Under the pieces are notes generated by a model. It did no database searches and was not told the origin of the DNA. It was given only the letters and a program-made list of their open reading frames with translations. This document shows, one piece after another, positions 11,510-57,000 of a stretch of DNA of 64,000 bases; the first letter of the stretch is position 1; each line of letters starts with the position of its first letter. The translations under genes were made by a program, and so were the position numbers. Origin of the DNA: Sorex araneus (taxonomy: Eukaryota > Chordata > Mammalia > Eulipotyphla > Soricidae); the NCBI RefSeq assembly GCF_027595985.1, contig NC_073303.1:330397679-330461678 (forward strand). The letters are read 5' to 3'.

Positions 11510-11880
11510 TTTAAAAATTGAATCACCGTGAGATACACAATCATAAAGTTGTACATGATTGGGTTTCAGTTATACGTTTCAACAACCATCCCTTCAACAG
11601 TGTACATCTCCCACCATCAATGTCTAGTTTCCTGCCTGCCACCAAGCCCAGTCTGTCTATGGCAGGCACTTTTCTTCTCTCTCAGGGGTATAAATTCACC
11701 TCTTTAAGATGCTTATTCTGATACCACTCATTATCAAAGTACCAGTATCTACCAGTCCATTGATGTCCTCTCCCCTGCCTCTCTGGAATTCCCAGTACTG
11801 AGGACCATAGTCCAAAGACCTATTTTTCACTTGGCTTTGCTCCTTTACTTGGTTTCATTATATCCAACATAGATTTTGTT
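11510..11880 (-). mobile_element. L1-type 3' end fragment
   Basis: Recurring family end: GAATCACCGTGAGATACACA, GTTTCAGTTATACG and CACCAGTGTACAT-like sequence, read 5'-truncated on the minus strand. Confidence 0.6.
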
Positions 11881-11899
11881 TTATTTAGTATATATTTTT

Positions 11900-12800
11900 G
11901 GCTTTCTCTTTCTCTCTTTGGCTTTCAGGTCACACCTGGCGATGCTCAAGAGTTATTCCTGGTTCTGCACTCAGGAACTACTTGCAGTGCTTGGGGGACC
12001 ATATGATGGTCCAGTGATCCAACCTAGTTGGCCCCGTGCAAGGCAAATGCCCTCCCCACTAGATTATGGTTCTGGCCCTATTTTTGGCTTTATAAGTCAT
12101 GCCATCATATACTGTTTGTAGAACTTTTTGGTTGAGGGCCACACCTGGTGATATTCAGGGTTTATTCCTAGCTCCGCACTCAGGATTTCTGGTGGTGGTT
12201 GGGGAACCATATGGATGCTGAGGATTGAACCAGGTCAGACACATGCAAAGCTGGTGGCCTACCCGCTATACTATCTCTCTAGTCCCTTAGCCCATGTTAA
12301 ACTAACATATCATAACTGTATAAATCATAGATATGTTAATAATCGGATCTGACTGGATTTAATCCCTACTTAACTTTGTTGACACCTGGTTTTGATCTTA
12401 GGTAGCACCTATCTTTTATATTATGTTTGGCTTTTGGATCATACCTTGTGTTGCTCAGGAACTATTCCTAGCTCTGTGTTCAAGGGTTGCTCCTGGCAGT
12501 AAACAGTAGACTATTTGGTACTGGGATCGAACTGGGTCTCCTGTGTGCAAATAAAGCTCTCAGCCCATTGTACCATGCCACTGGCCCAAATAAATTTTTT
12601 TTTGGTGGGGGTCACACCTGGCAATGCCAAAATCTTCAAGATTTTGGCCATACTCAGGGCTTATTCCTGGCTCTGAACTCAGGGATCAGATCATTCCTGA
12701 CAGGGCTCAGTGGACCCTTTGGCAGCCCGGGGATTGAATCCAGATCAGCTGTGTGCAAGGTATGTGCCCTTCCTGCCATACTCTCTCTGCCCACAACTCA
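11900..12800 (-). repeat. Four successive SINE body A copies
   Basis: Minus-strand copies at about 11,916-12,079, 12,123-12,288, 12,425-12,590 and 12,600-12,795, all older than the consensus-like copies. They fill the DNA just past the NDC80 polyadenylation site. Confidence 0.75.
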
Positions 12801-12839
12801 TCTTTCAACGCTCTAAAGTTAGGGAGAAAAGCAAACAAC

Positions 12840-13126
12840 ACACTCTCCTGATGTAATTTTATTAATTGTGGGGAACATAATATACTGGTCTTTCATACCT
12901 AAACAATCCAACAAACAATCATAATTTTAGTTTATATACACTTTAGCTAACAAACAAGGTACATGTAAAAGACAAAAAAACATTTTGCAGACTTGGGAAG
13001 ATGTAGCTATATGTCTTGATTATAAGGAGGGGAACATTGGCTATATGAGGATTTCCCCCTATTTTACAAAGGGCATTTCAATTTTACAATCAATTAAGTT
13101 CTTGCTGAAATAATTGCATTTTAATT
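12840..13126 (-). other. NDC80: NDC80 3' untranslated region
   Basis: The A/T-rich stretch after the stop runs to an AATAAA signal and a G/T-rich downstream element. The cleavage point near 12,840 is inferred. Older SINE copies begin immediately beyond it. Confidence 0.7.
12858..12863 (-). terminator. NDC80: NDC80 polyadenylation signal AATAAA
   Basis: AATAAA on the minus strand about 265 nt past the stop, followed within about 20-40 nt by GTGTGTTGTTTG, a typical G/T-rich downstream element. Confidence 0.75.
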
Positions 13127-46677
<33,551 letters not shown>

Positions 46678-47436
46678 TTATTGGCTCTTCTGGATAATCT
46701 ACCCCGGCTATCTTCACCCGCCACCAAAAGCGAAGCCCCCATCTGCGCAAGACACTGATTTAACTTTGTAAAACACATAGACGTGCAGCCCGTCTATGTA
46801 CGAGGCGGGAAGCCAATCAAGCAATAGAAAGACGAGTAAGGTACAATTCCTGCTTCGAATCCCGACCCGGACCCGATCACTGGAGCTGGCTGTGCCTCTA
46901 TTTCCAGGAGAAGGCAAAGGCGACCCCAAGAGGTCCTTCTCCTCTGGGGTCTCAGAAAATCGAGCTGCTCTTTTTTCCTCACCGCCCATCTCCCCTCGCC
47001 TTGCTAGACGTCTCCAATGCGGACGCTCCCCTTCACCCCGCCCACAATAAAGCTCCGCCGTCCAGTCCTTGGAAGCCTTGGCTGGCTGGGACCCGGGTGA
47101 GGCGCCCTCCCGCCGCCCCCTCAGGCTCCCCGGGGCGCCCAGGACTCGGAAGCCACTCGCAGTCTCCCTGACGTCGCGCGGCTCAGCCCTTCCCCCCGCT
47201 CACGCACCTGTCCGCTCCCAACGTCTCACGGCCCTCAAGAAGCTGCTCCCGTCGCGCCGCCGCCCAGCCCCGCCGCCCCCGCGCCCGCCTCCCGAGCCGA
47301 GCCCGCCCGCCCGCCCTTCTCCCTCCCCGGGCAGTCCCGGCCCGGCGCGAGGCCTGTCGCCACAGCGGACCGGGGCTTCAACGGCTTCTGCGGCGCCCCG
47401 CTGTTCTCCAGAACGGCACCGCGGGCTCAAACTCAC

Positions 47437-47575
47437 CCCAAAGGAACAGTCACTTTTCTCCCAGCGTCGCGACACGACCCAGGGACCGGATCTCAGGACA
47501 CCATGCAACGGCTCGCAGATAGCAGGGTGCCGCCGCCGAAACCGCAACCCCCGCCGCCGTCGCTGCTGCTGTCTT
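47437..47575 (-). other. NDC80: NDC80 non-coding exon 1 (predicted)
   Basis: The start codon sits in an exon that begins with a splice acceptor near 46,570, so a 5' untranslated exon is expected upstream. On the minus strand a strong donor (GGG then GTGAGT) has its last exon base at 47,437. A second possible donor (CAG then GTGCGT) ends at 47,208. The upstream limit is a guess placed next to the CHR-like and CRE motifs. RNA evidence would be needed to choose. Confidence 0.4.
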
Positions 47576-47588
47576 TCGAATTTTTAAA
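47575..47588. promoter_or_regulatory. Two CHR-like palindromes (TTCGAA and TTTAAA)
   Basis: TTCGAA (47,575-47,580) and TTTAAA (47,583-47,588) resemble the cell-cycle homology region bound by DREAM/MuvB at late cell-cycle genes. Their place beside the predicted NDC80 start suits a G2/M gene. Short A/T motifs can occur by chance. Confidence 0.45.
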
Positions 47589-47602
47589 CTCTCCGCCTGT
47601 CG

Positions 47603-47610
47603 TGACGTCA
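47603..47610. promoter_or_regulatory. Perfect palindromic CRE (TGACGTCA)
   Basis: TGACGTCA is the full consensus CREB/ATF site. It sits a few tens of bases upstream of the predicted NDC80 start and in the divergent METTL4 promoter. A related TGACGTCG lies at 47,169-47,176. Confidence 0.75.
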
Positions 47611-47769
47611 TCGCGCCCAGCGCGCGCGCGCACGACGCACGATTCTCCGCGACGCTGCGCGCCGGGCCCCGCCCCCCACTTCTGGTCCTTCAGCGTAGTT
47701 CTGACGCCCTGAGCCCTCCACTGTGCGGGCGGAACCTTCCCAGTTGCCCTGGAAACGCCTTTTCCGTAC

Positions 47770-47778
47770 AACATGGCC
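47770..47778 (+). promoter_or_regulatory. YY1-like motif AACATGGCC; also a possible upstream start codon
   Basis: The motif resembles the YY1 core. Its ATG at 47,773 opens a short frame of 28 codons that closes with TAG at about 47,857. If this lies in the METTL4 leader it is an upstream ORF. A CCAAT box follows at 47,877-47,881. Leader extent is unknown. Confidence 0.3.
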
Positions 47779-47797
47779 GCGCCCACTGACTCGCGTT

Positions 47798-47805
47798 TTT
47801 CCCGC
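47798..47805 (+). promoter_or_regulatory. E2F-type site (TTTCCCGC)
   Basis: Matches the E2F consensus TTTSSCGC. It lies about 190 bases from the CRE on the METTL4 side of the island. Confidence 0.5.
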
Positions 47806-48039
47806 CAGCCCACACCGTTGCTCCCAGAGGGAAGGCGTTCGGGAGTCCTGTCCAGATAGGTGTCGTTCTCCTGAAGCCAATTTGGAAGGCGGCGTGTACG
47901 TCTGTGACGGGGACCAGGTGGGGCAGCAGCTGGTCGCCGCTGGGCGTGCAGGCCGGCTTTCCGCGTACCGACGAGTACCACGCAGGCCGGGTTACCCTGC
48001 TGCAGGACGGACTCTCCGCCCGGCTCCCTTCTTGGGGCT

Positions 48040-48165
48040 TGTTTGGTTTTTGAGCCATACCTGGTAGTGGTCCTAGGGACGGGGGCACCCCTGCAGCTCG
48101 GGGAATCAAGGGCCAGCATGCAAAGCCTGCACTGCAGCCCTTTGAGTTGTGTCTCCAGCCGGGAC
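48040..48165 (-). repeat. Old SINE fragment at the edge of the CpG island
   Basis: TTTGAGCCATACCTGGTAGT and a decayed head complement, in the METTL4 leader/intron region. Confidence 0.55.
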
Positions 48166-48169
48166 CCCC

Positions 48170-49020
48170 GCACATTGGGACTCAGGGACACCCCGAGGGC
48201 GGTGATGAGTGGCACTCACAGCTAAAGACTGGCTCCTTCGATTCTGTAACAACTGGGCTACAACTAGAGTTGGAATTTCGGCAAGCCAGGGCAGATCTGG
48301 ACGCAGCCTTTAAATTTGTTGCTAGGGCTTCGTGCTTCTCACGAATTGCTCTTAAAAGTTCACTTTGCCCTATTTAGACCTAACTTTGCTTTTATCCTTT
48401 TTGAACTTTGTTGGTGACCGTGTATTAATTAAGTCGAGCACTGATTCTGGAGGACGGGACTGTCTCACTATGGCCAAAATCCAGAGGCAGACTTGAAAAC
48501 TATTCCTTTAGAAATTAAGTGACCCTCTCTAGGATTATTTCTTTAAAATGGTGAAGTCGTTTTATGCGGTTTCTTTGCTTTGATAGGACACGGTCACATT
48601 TTAAGTATCTAGTGACTAGTACTGTTTTGGAGCCTGTATGTAGAGTTTAATGATCTAAGCACTGAGATTTATGAACCAAGGAGGTTGTGTGGAGAATCCA
48701 GGAAGATAGGGGGAGCAAATGTGATTTCAGAACTAAGATCAAGTTACTTTAGCTGAAAACTGAATTTTCAGGATTAAATGATTAACTCTTAAGTTGAAAG
48801 TTTGTAGGAAAAGATTGCAGGTTTTTTTAAATGTATCTGCTATTTAAACATGAATTTTAAATTAATTTGTGTCAAGTTTATGTGTTTGCACATCAAGTCT
48901 GTGTGCCTAGAATATTTTTCTTCAAACACAGGATGTTGAAAAACTTAATATGAAAAACTGAGTTTGACTTCTAGTCTGTAATTCCTAGAGTTTTTTTTTT
49001 TAACTTTCTTTTTTATTTAA
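48170..49020. other. METTL4 first intron, no recognised repeat
   Basis: Mostly unique A/T-rich sequence. The METTL4 first exon donor could not be placed; CAG then GTGGGG at 47,918 is one weak candidate. Confidence 0.4.
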
Positions 49021-49029
49021 AGGAAAGAA

Positions 49030-49422
49030 ATGTCTGTGGTGCAGCAGTTGTCACCTGGATGGTTACTGGATCATCTTTCTTTCATTAACAAGATTAACTA
49101 TCAACTTTATCGACATCACACACCTTGTTGTTGTCAAAATGAACCAGCTTCTAGTTTCCTTGACTCTCCTCACGTGAATTCCGTGCCCTCTTGTGGATCC
49201 TCTTCTAAGTTTATTGCTATTGACTCTACCACCAAGCAAGAGAATGAGGATGGAGGAAATTGTGAAATGCCCAAACAAAAATATGTTTTTCGAGCTGAAC
49301 TGTTTGATGTCCCCAAACCTTATATTACATCTACAGTCGACAAAGAATCCCAACAAAGTATTGAAAAGGAAGATCTAATGAACAGTGTTAAAAAAGAAAT
49401 GTCCACTGCCCGTATGCGCAAG
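49030..49422 (+). CDS. METTL4: METTL4 coding exon 1 (start codon)
   Basis: 131 codons from MSVVQQLSPGWLLDHLSFIN to STARMRK. The exon begins at 49,023 after a T-rich tract and TTTAAAG, with 7 nt of leader before the ATG. The donor is GTAGAA, weak but in the right place; the open frame runs on to a stop at 49,446. Confidence 0.93.
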
Positions 49423-51055
49423 GTAGAAAGCTTTAAGATATTTTAATTCTTCTATAGAAAATATTAATGTATTACTGTGATTGCTTCAAAATACATTGCT
49501 GTTTACTAGGTATGAAAGAATAATGATAAAGGATTTTTTTGGTGCAATAAAGAAATTTTATTAAAAGGGCAGGAAAAGAAAATGTGATCAAGAGAGAACC
49601 TTGGGTTCTTTAGAGGAGAGAGCCCTGTGAAGTTAAAAGAATTACATTCCCTAAATTGTGATGTAGGCATTGCCAAAGTAGAACATGCCTGGATTATTTT
49701 ATGGTGGTGGGGGACACACCCTGTGGTGCTCAGGATTTACTCCTGGCCCTGTGCTCGGGGATCACTCCTGGCAGGGCTTGGCTGACCATATGAAATGCTG
49801 GGGACCAAACCTGGGTTGACTCTGTACATGGCAAGTGCCCGGTCCTCTGTACTATCTCTCCAGCCTCTGATTTTTGCATATGTTTTAAATTAATTTTTGT
49901 TGTTGTTATTGGGACCAGACATGGCATAGCTGGGGGGGCCGTGCTATGCTGGGGTAGAATCCAGGCCCTCTTACATGCTAGGCATGTACTCTGTTATTTG
50001 AACTGTCTTCCCGCCACAGAGTGATTTTTGACACTTTCCTAACATTTGGCCATTCTTAAAAGACTGGGTTAGTGTATTTAAAAGGCAGGTAAAGATTAGA
50101 AGTGTATGCTCTATAAATTAATCAGAATCTAATAATAACATAATTCATTTCTGTTTATGTATTTGCATCAGTCATATGTCCTTATACCTATTTTTCTTTT
50201 TTTGGGATCACACCTGGTGATACTTGAATTACTCCTGACTCTGCACTCAGAAATTGCCCCTGGCAGTGCTCCGGGAAGTATATGGGATGTTGAGTTCAGG
50301 CAAATGCCCTATCCTCTGTACTATCTCTTCTGTCCCATTACACCTATGTATTTAATTATACCAAAAAATGTTTCTCTACAACATTCTGAAGCTATGTATA
50401 TGTATATAGCTATATAACTATATCTATATCTCTCTATATATTTTTTTGCCATACCCAGCGATGCTCATGGCTTACTCTCGGGTCTGCATTCAGGAATCAC
50501 TCCTGATGGTGCTATGGGAAACATAATGGGATTTCAGCAATAAAAGTACATAGTCCTTGCTCTAGATTGCACCGTCTTCCTTGCTCTTTTTCTCTAGAGA
50601 TACTAGTTATGCAACTAGTATGTATCTGATTTTTACTTAACATTGAGGTTAATCATATAGAGTTATTAAAAGTATATAGGATTTTGGGCTGGAGCAATAG
50701 CACAGTGGGTAGAGCATTTGCCTTGCACGCGGCTGACCTGGGTTTGATTCCCAGCATCCCTTATGATCCCCCGAGCACCGCCAGGGATAATTCCTGAGTG
50801 CAGAGCCAGGAGTGACCCCCCCCCCCCCCCGTGTATCGCCGGCTGTGACCCAAAAAGCGAAAAAAAAAAAAAGTATATAGGATTTTGGGCTGGAGCAATA
50901 GCATAGCGGGTAGAGCATTTGCCTTGCACATGGCTGACCTGGGTTCAATTCCCAGCATCCCTTATGGTCCCCTGAGCACCCGCCAGGAGTAACTCCTGAG
51001 TGCATGAGTCAGGAGTAATCCCAGTGCATCACTCAGTGTGGCTCAAAAAGCAAAA

Positions 51056-51086
<31 letters not shown>

Positions 51087-54000
51087 ATAGATAAATGTAT
51101 ATAGGACTTTGAGGGGGGGCATTGAGGGGGTCTTACCAATCAGAGTTCAGGGGTCCTGAGAGCTCCTTGTGATGATTTTTTTTTTTTTGGTGGTAGTGGT
51201 GGTTCGGTCGGGGGTGTGGTATGTGGGCACATCTGGTGGTGCTAGTGCTTTAGTGCTTTCTCCTGACTTTGTACTCAGGTATTAGTCCTGGAAGTGCTCA
51301 GGGCCCATATTGAAACTGGGTCATTTATGCCAGGCAAGTGCTCTATCTGCTGTACTATCTCTCTGCCCTCCTCCCATTTGTAACCCCACCCCCATAGCAA
51401 TTCTTGGCAAATCAGGAGGTGGGTTCCATTTGAGAGCCTTGGGGGTGGGGTTGGGTGCTTGGGTCCTAAACTGTCTGAGGACTGCCTGAGGGTACTCAGG
51501 GTTTCCAGGCTTTACTTGACCATGCTCTGGGTACAGAGGTCACACTGGGGTCAACCACATATAAGACATCTTAACCCCTTAGTGTCTCTCCAGCCCTCAG
51601 TTATCAGATGTCTTGGGTACATGGACAAGTTCCTCTCTTCAGAAATGAAGGATGTTCAGAGTAATTATATCAAATATAATTGGTAGTTGAAACTGATAGC
51701 TATTTATGCACAGTTTTCTTTTGTTCTACAGATGTCAATTCTGTGTTTTATTTTCTGGTATTTTTTTACTAATAATAGTATATAAGGCTAAGGCAACTTT
51801 TTATCACATTTGCAGTAATAGTTATTGCTTGGGGAGTAATAATTTAATTATATATAATAATTAGTTTCTTTTTTTTGTGAAGTAAATAGATTTTATTTGG
51901 AGGGTGTTTGAACGTGTGGAGGGGGAGAGAGTGAGAATGAGAGTGAGAGAGTAACATACTCAAGAATGAACATGGGCTTCTCCGAGGGCAGACAGAGCCC
52001 CTACACCCATCCCAGCATTACATATGAAAGCACGAAAGTACACATCTTAAGAGGGGAGATGCGGGCGACACATGTGCTCAGGCACCACATGTGCTTGGCC
52101 ACGTGGGTACAAGCAACACATGGACACTTTGGGCAGCATATGGGCCATAATAATTATTTTCTCTTAAGTACTAAGGTATATTATTTTCTCTTAAAGACAT
52201 GCAACATGGAAAATGTTCTGTAGAAAGAAAACCATGTATTTCAAAAACATCTATATTATAAAGATGGAAGCAGAATTTTCTTCTTTTTGTTTACTCTTTA
52301 GAAACGTAAAAGATGTGTTGATTTCAATCAAGGTGAATTGGATGCGATGGAATACCATACCAAGGTAAGTGTGACTTGTTCATCAATGACAGTAATGGGA
52401 AACAGTATAAATAAATGGATGCCATAAATGTTCTTTGTTTTTTTAAATTTTTTTTTTTTTTCTTTTTGGGTCACACCTGGCGATGCACAGTGGTTACTCC
52501 TGGCTCTGCACTCAGGAATCACTCCTGGCGGTGCTCAGGGGACCATATGGGATGTTGGGAATTGAACCCGGGTCGGCCGCGTGCAAGGCAAACGCCGTAC
52601 CTGCTGTGCTATTGCTCCAGCCCCTGTTTTCTTAAATTTTAAAACTTTACTTCTTTAGTTTTTGGGCCACACCTGGCGGTGCTTAGGACTTATGCCTGGC
52701 TTTTTGCTCAGGGGTCACTCCTGTCAGGGCTTGGGGGATCACATGGGATGCCAGGGATTGAACCTGGGTCAGCCATGTGCAAGGCAAGCATCTTTTTTTT
52801 TTTTTTTTGTAATGTAGGAGTACTGCTATTTATTCGCTATTTATTCAGCCATTGGTTAAGCTGATTGAATTGGACATGAACTCCACATTACTTTTTTTTA
52901 AAATTCAGAATGTTAATTTTATTTTATTATTTTATTATTATTTCCCCTCCTTTTTTTTTTGATTCACTGTCCCCAGTATTCTCCTACCCCCACCCCCGTT
53001 CCAACACTTCCCTTGCCTGTTGTGGGGTATTCCCCTATGCTCTCTATTTTGGTTACATTTGATATTTCGATACCAGTCCCACCACCACTCAAACCTTCCA
53101 AAAGGGCAATGCTAGATGATGTGTTTTGTATTGCTGGTTATGGATAGAATGTAATGTCCAAGAAGTTCTGTATAGTTCTCTTCTGGGAGCTTTACTTTAT
53201 ATACTTTGGGTCTTGGCTGTTGATGAGATTACATGGCACTGGGGGAAGTTTGTGGGTGTCACTGCCAAGCTACTGGAAAACTGGGAACCTGGGGGGAGGA
53301 GGCCCAGTCCCAATCCTAATGGGCTTGGAGATCTCAGTCACGGGTTCCCGAATATCTGGGTTGTTCATTGATTTGCTGGAGCAGGCACCAGTATAGTCTT
53401 CATTGTGAGACTTGTTGTTACTGTTTTTGGCATATCGAATATGCCACCGGTAGTTTGCCAGGCTCCACAATGCAGTCGAGATACTCTTGGTAGCTTGCTG
53501 GGCTCTCCGAGAGTGATGAAGGAATTGAACCCAGATCGGCTGCGTGCAAGGCAAACCCCCTACCCGCTGTGCTATTGCTCTAATACTTCTTTTTAATTAA
53601 AAATAAACATTTTCTGGGTATCCAAGGTTCAAGATGATTGAACTGAAATTCAAGGATAAGATTGGTTAACTATGAAAGTAGGAGTTAAGTAGCAGGTCAT
53701 GTAAGGTTTTATAAGCCCAGGATATAAAGATTCACAGTAAGGGAGCAACAAATAGCCAAGGACAGCAGAACTGGAAAGTTGATCCACAGAATGATATTTA
53801 TGGGGAAGGAGTGAGGGTAGTGTCCTTGAGACATTGGTGGAGGAAAATGCTCACTCTGATGGTGGATGTGGTGTTGGAACAGTGTATGCCTGAAACTACT
53901 ATTAGTAATATTGTAAATCCCAGTGCCTCAATAAAGATGGAGGGAAAACATTAAAGATGATTCTAAGAGTGGTGTGTTGGATAACATTGGGTTGTCCTTG

Positions 54001-57000
54001 CACCTCCCGCAGGGAGCTTAGGTTTACTGAGTTAATCCCACAACAGTGCCCCTGAGGCACACCCAGTTCCATCAAGCACTAATATTCCTATATTGCTTTT
54101 CTCTTTCCTTATGTCATTTGCATGGTTTATTCAGCAGTGCCCTTTTTGTCTAGATACAGGAAGACAGTTCATGCTATGCTTTGTAACATGGGAGTTAATT
54201 GACTTCAAAATAATATTTACTTCTGGGTATCCATATTTACTTGATTTAAGCCTCAGTTGCCCTTAGTTCCTAGCACTCCAAAAGCAGGGTTCCTATGATG
54301 GGAGGGACTTGATGAACCCAGGGCAAGCTGTAAACTACCCTGGCATCAAAAGGGAACAAGCTAAGCACCATAAGTATAATAAATTAAGAGCATGGTCATG
54401 AAACAACCTCTGTCATGACCCAAAAAGAAGTAACCGAATAAGGACCCTGCTGGGGTTAGGAAAGACTAACCTGGCCTGAGGACTATAGTCTGGGATATAT
54501 AGCAAAAGGTCCCCAGGAAGGGCCAACCTTTAAGATTAATATCTCTTAACCATGTTCATACAAAATGTCACTATCACTGTCATCCCATTGCTCATCAATT
54601 TGTTTGAGTGGGCACCAGTAACTTCTCTCATTGTGAGACTTATTATTACTGTTTTTGGCATATCCAATGCACCACAGGTAGCTTGCCAGGCTCTGCCATG
54701 CGGGCGCGATACTCTCGGTAGCTTGCCAGGCTCTCCGAGAGGGGCAGAGGAATCGAACACGGGTCGGGTCGGGCGCGTGAAAGGTGAATGCCCTACCATT
54801 GTGCTATGCTCCAGCCCATACAAAATGACTAAAACATCATGAGAAATAAATTTACTATGATTGTTTAAATGGATTACTAGATGAGGGAAGGATAAAGCAA
54901 CACACCCTGGATGTAATCACACCCTTGAGCTGGTCTCCTAGTAATCTGGAGTGCTGAATCCTCAGATGAGATTTTGTCCTTGAGTTAATCTTCTACAGTT
55001 TACCCTGAAGGAGTGTCTTTACATCTGCTTGTTGTTATGACGAAGTACAACCCCACCTATGTGTACCCCCACCTTTTATGATTGCTATATAATTATGCTG
55101 TAAGGGGAAAGTAGGGACTATGAAACTACGACAACAATGAGGAAGAAGATATAATGAGGGAGAGGACTTTGAGGTCTACGAGGAGACTTGGATGAGGGAG
55201 CTATGACGACTATAACTACGACCAAAACTACAACTATGATTGTGCTGTAAGGGAGAGTTTGGACTATGTTGGGGAGGAGAGAGAAAAAAAACAACTACTG
55301 ACCAGCCTGGGACCCTGTTTCTTCATTGTTTCCCCTGTCCTTCGTCTGTCTGTCACTGTCGGACAGACGGTGGTCTGGCCAGGGGAACGGTTCTTGGCCA
55401 CCAGATGCTCTTGTTCGTGTGTGCTCATGCTTTTCTTATGAAACTCACAGTGGTGGAAACGGTCATGCAGGTGGCATGATCAGATTTAGTTTTTGTTTAA
55501 TTTTAACTGTTTTTGGATAGATAATGCATTCATATGGTCAAATTAAAAATACACAAGAAATATAGAGTCTTCTGATCCCCGTCACCTGCTTCCTCCCTGT
55601 GTTCTATTCAGTGGTGTCTCTTTATGTGAAGAGACATAGAGTCTCCTTCCTCTGCCTTTATAGAAGCCTGGCATACTTCTGAATCTGGCTTTTCCCCTTC
55701 ACTTAAACATATTTAGCATTGTTTTCTATCTCACCATATTTCAGTTTATTTAGTCTTTAATTGCTAACATTAGGAATTCTGCTATATAAAGCATTTTTCC
55801 ACATATATATTTTTTTATCTTCAGGAGAATGATAAGAAGTTGAATATCTGGATCAGGGGGTTTTGAACATTATGGTAGTATGGCTAAATTGCTACTTTAG
55901 AGCTTGTATCATAATTAGCACATTATAAATGGATAGTTTTTCCTGTTTTCCTCCATCCTTACTATCATGCCACATTATCATTATTTTTGATATTTGTCAA
56001 TCTGAAAGATAAATAATACTATTTCAGTATGATTTTTTTTTCTTTTTGGGTCACACCTGGCGATGCACAGGGGTTACTCCTGGCTCTGGACTCAGTAATT
56101 ACTCCTGGCAGTGCTCAGGGGACCATATGGGTTGCTGGGAATCGAACCTGGGTCAGCCGCATGCAAGGCAAACACCCTACTCACTGTGCTATCACTCCAG
56201 CCCCCATTTCAGTATGATTTTCATTTGTATTTTTCATTATGAGTATAGTTAAACATTATCGTTCATGTTTAAAACCATTTGCGGACCTGGAGAGATTGTA
56301 CAGGAGATTTGGTGTTTGTTTACATTGCTCAGAGCTGATCCTGAGTGCTGAGATTCTCTGCAATCATTTTATTTTATCTGGTTCTTTTCCTGACTTTGAA
56401 TAGTTTCATCACATGTATGTGCTGGTATCTACTCAGCTGGAGACTTGAGTGGACCCTCTGCAGTTCTCAAGAACTCTTTCTGTGCAGCTTTTCCTTTCTG
56501 GTACCTTCTCCAGATGCCTGAACTTTTCAATACACCTAGCTTCATTCATCTCAGAAGACTACTGAAACTCTGAGTCTCCTGTCCGTGACATTGTTTAGAA
56601 ACTTTCTAAATGCAGTAAAGTGAAAAAGTCACTTTTTTCAAGTGACTAGTGTCTGTACTGCTTAACATCTGTTTAACTACCAAGAGTCTTTTTTTTTGAA
56701 AATACTTATTTTCTTATTTTTGATACAGGCTACACCTAGAATTGACATTTTTTTTTTTCTTTTTCTCTTTGGGTCACCCCTGGCGATGCACAGGGGTTAC
56801 TCTTGGCTCTGCACTCAGGAATTACTCCTGGTGGTGTTTAGGGGACCGTGTGGGATGCTGGGGTTCGAACCCGGGTCAGCTGGGTGCAAGGCAAACGCCC
56901 TATCTGCTGTGCTATCACTCCAGCCCCTAGAATTGCAATCTTTACGGAGTGGGGCCATTCCTGGAGTTGCTCCGGGAATGATTTGTGCTTGGTCAGTGGT

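Larger units (their letters stand above)
46960..48030. promoter_or_regulatory. CpG island and bidirectional NDC80/METTL4 promoter
   Basis: This roughly 1 kb is strikingly rich in CG dinucleotides compared with its A/T-rich surroundings. It lies between the first coding exons of two divergently transcribed genes. It has no young SINE insertion. No TATA box is visible near the inferred starts, consistent with a CpG-island promoter. The motifs that could set expression are listed separately. Confidence 0.9.

Noticed and set aside
47069-48215. Open frames up to 240 residues in the CpG island
   Set aside because: High GC removes stop codons by chance; composition is Arg/Pro/Gly-rich, overlapping frames on both strands are open, and no domain is recognisable.
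49423-49446. Intron-retained METTL4 end (stop at 49,446)
   Set aside because: The next exon joins in frame to give the KKRKRC stretch, so the open frame past 49,422 is read-through into the intron.
50649-51005. 118-residue frame with two near-identical halves
   Set aside because: It is read through the two tandem SINE copies; the LNPGQPRARQ words recur in every SINE of this window.
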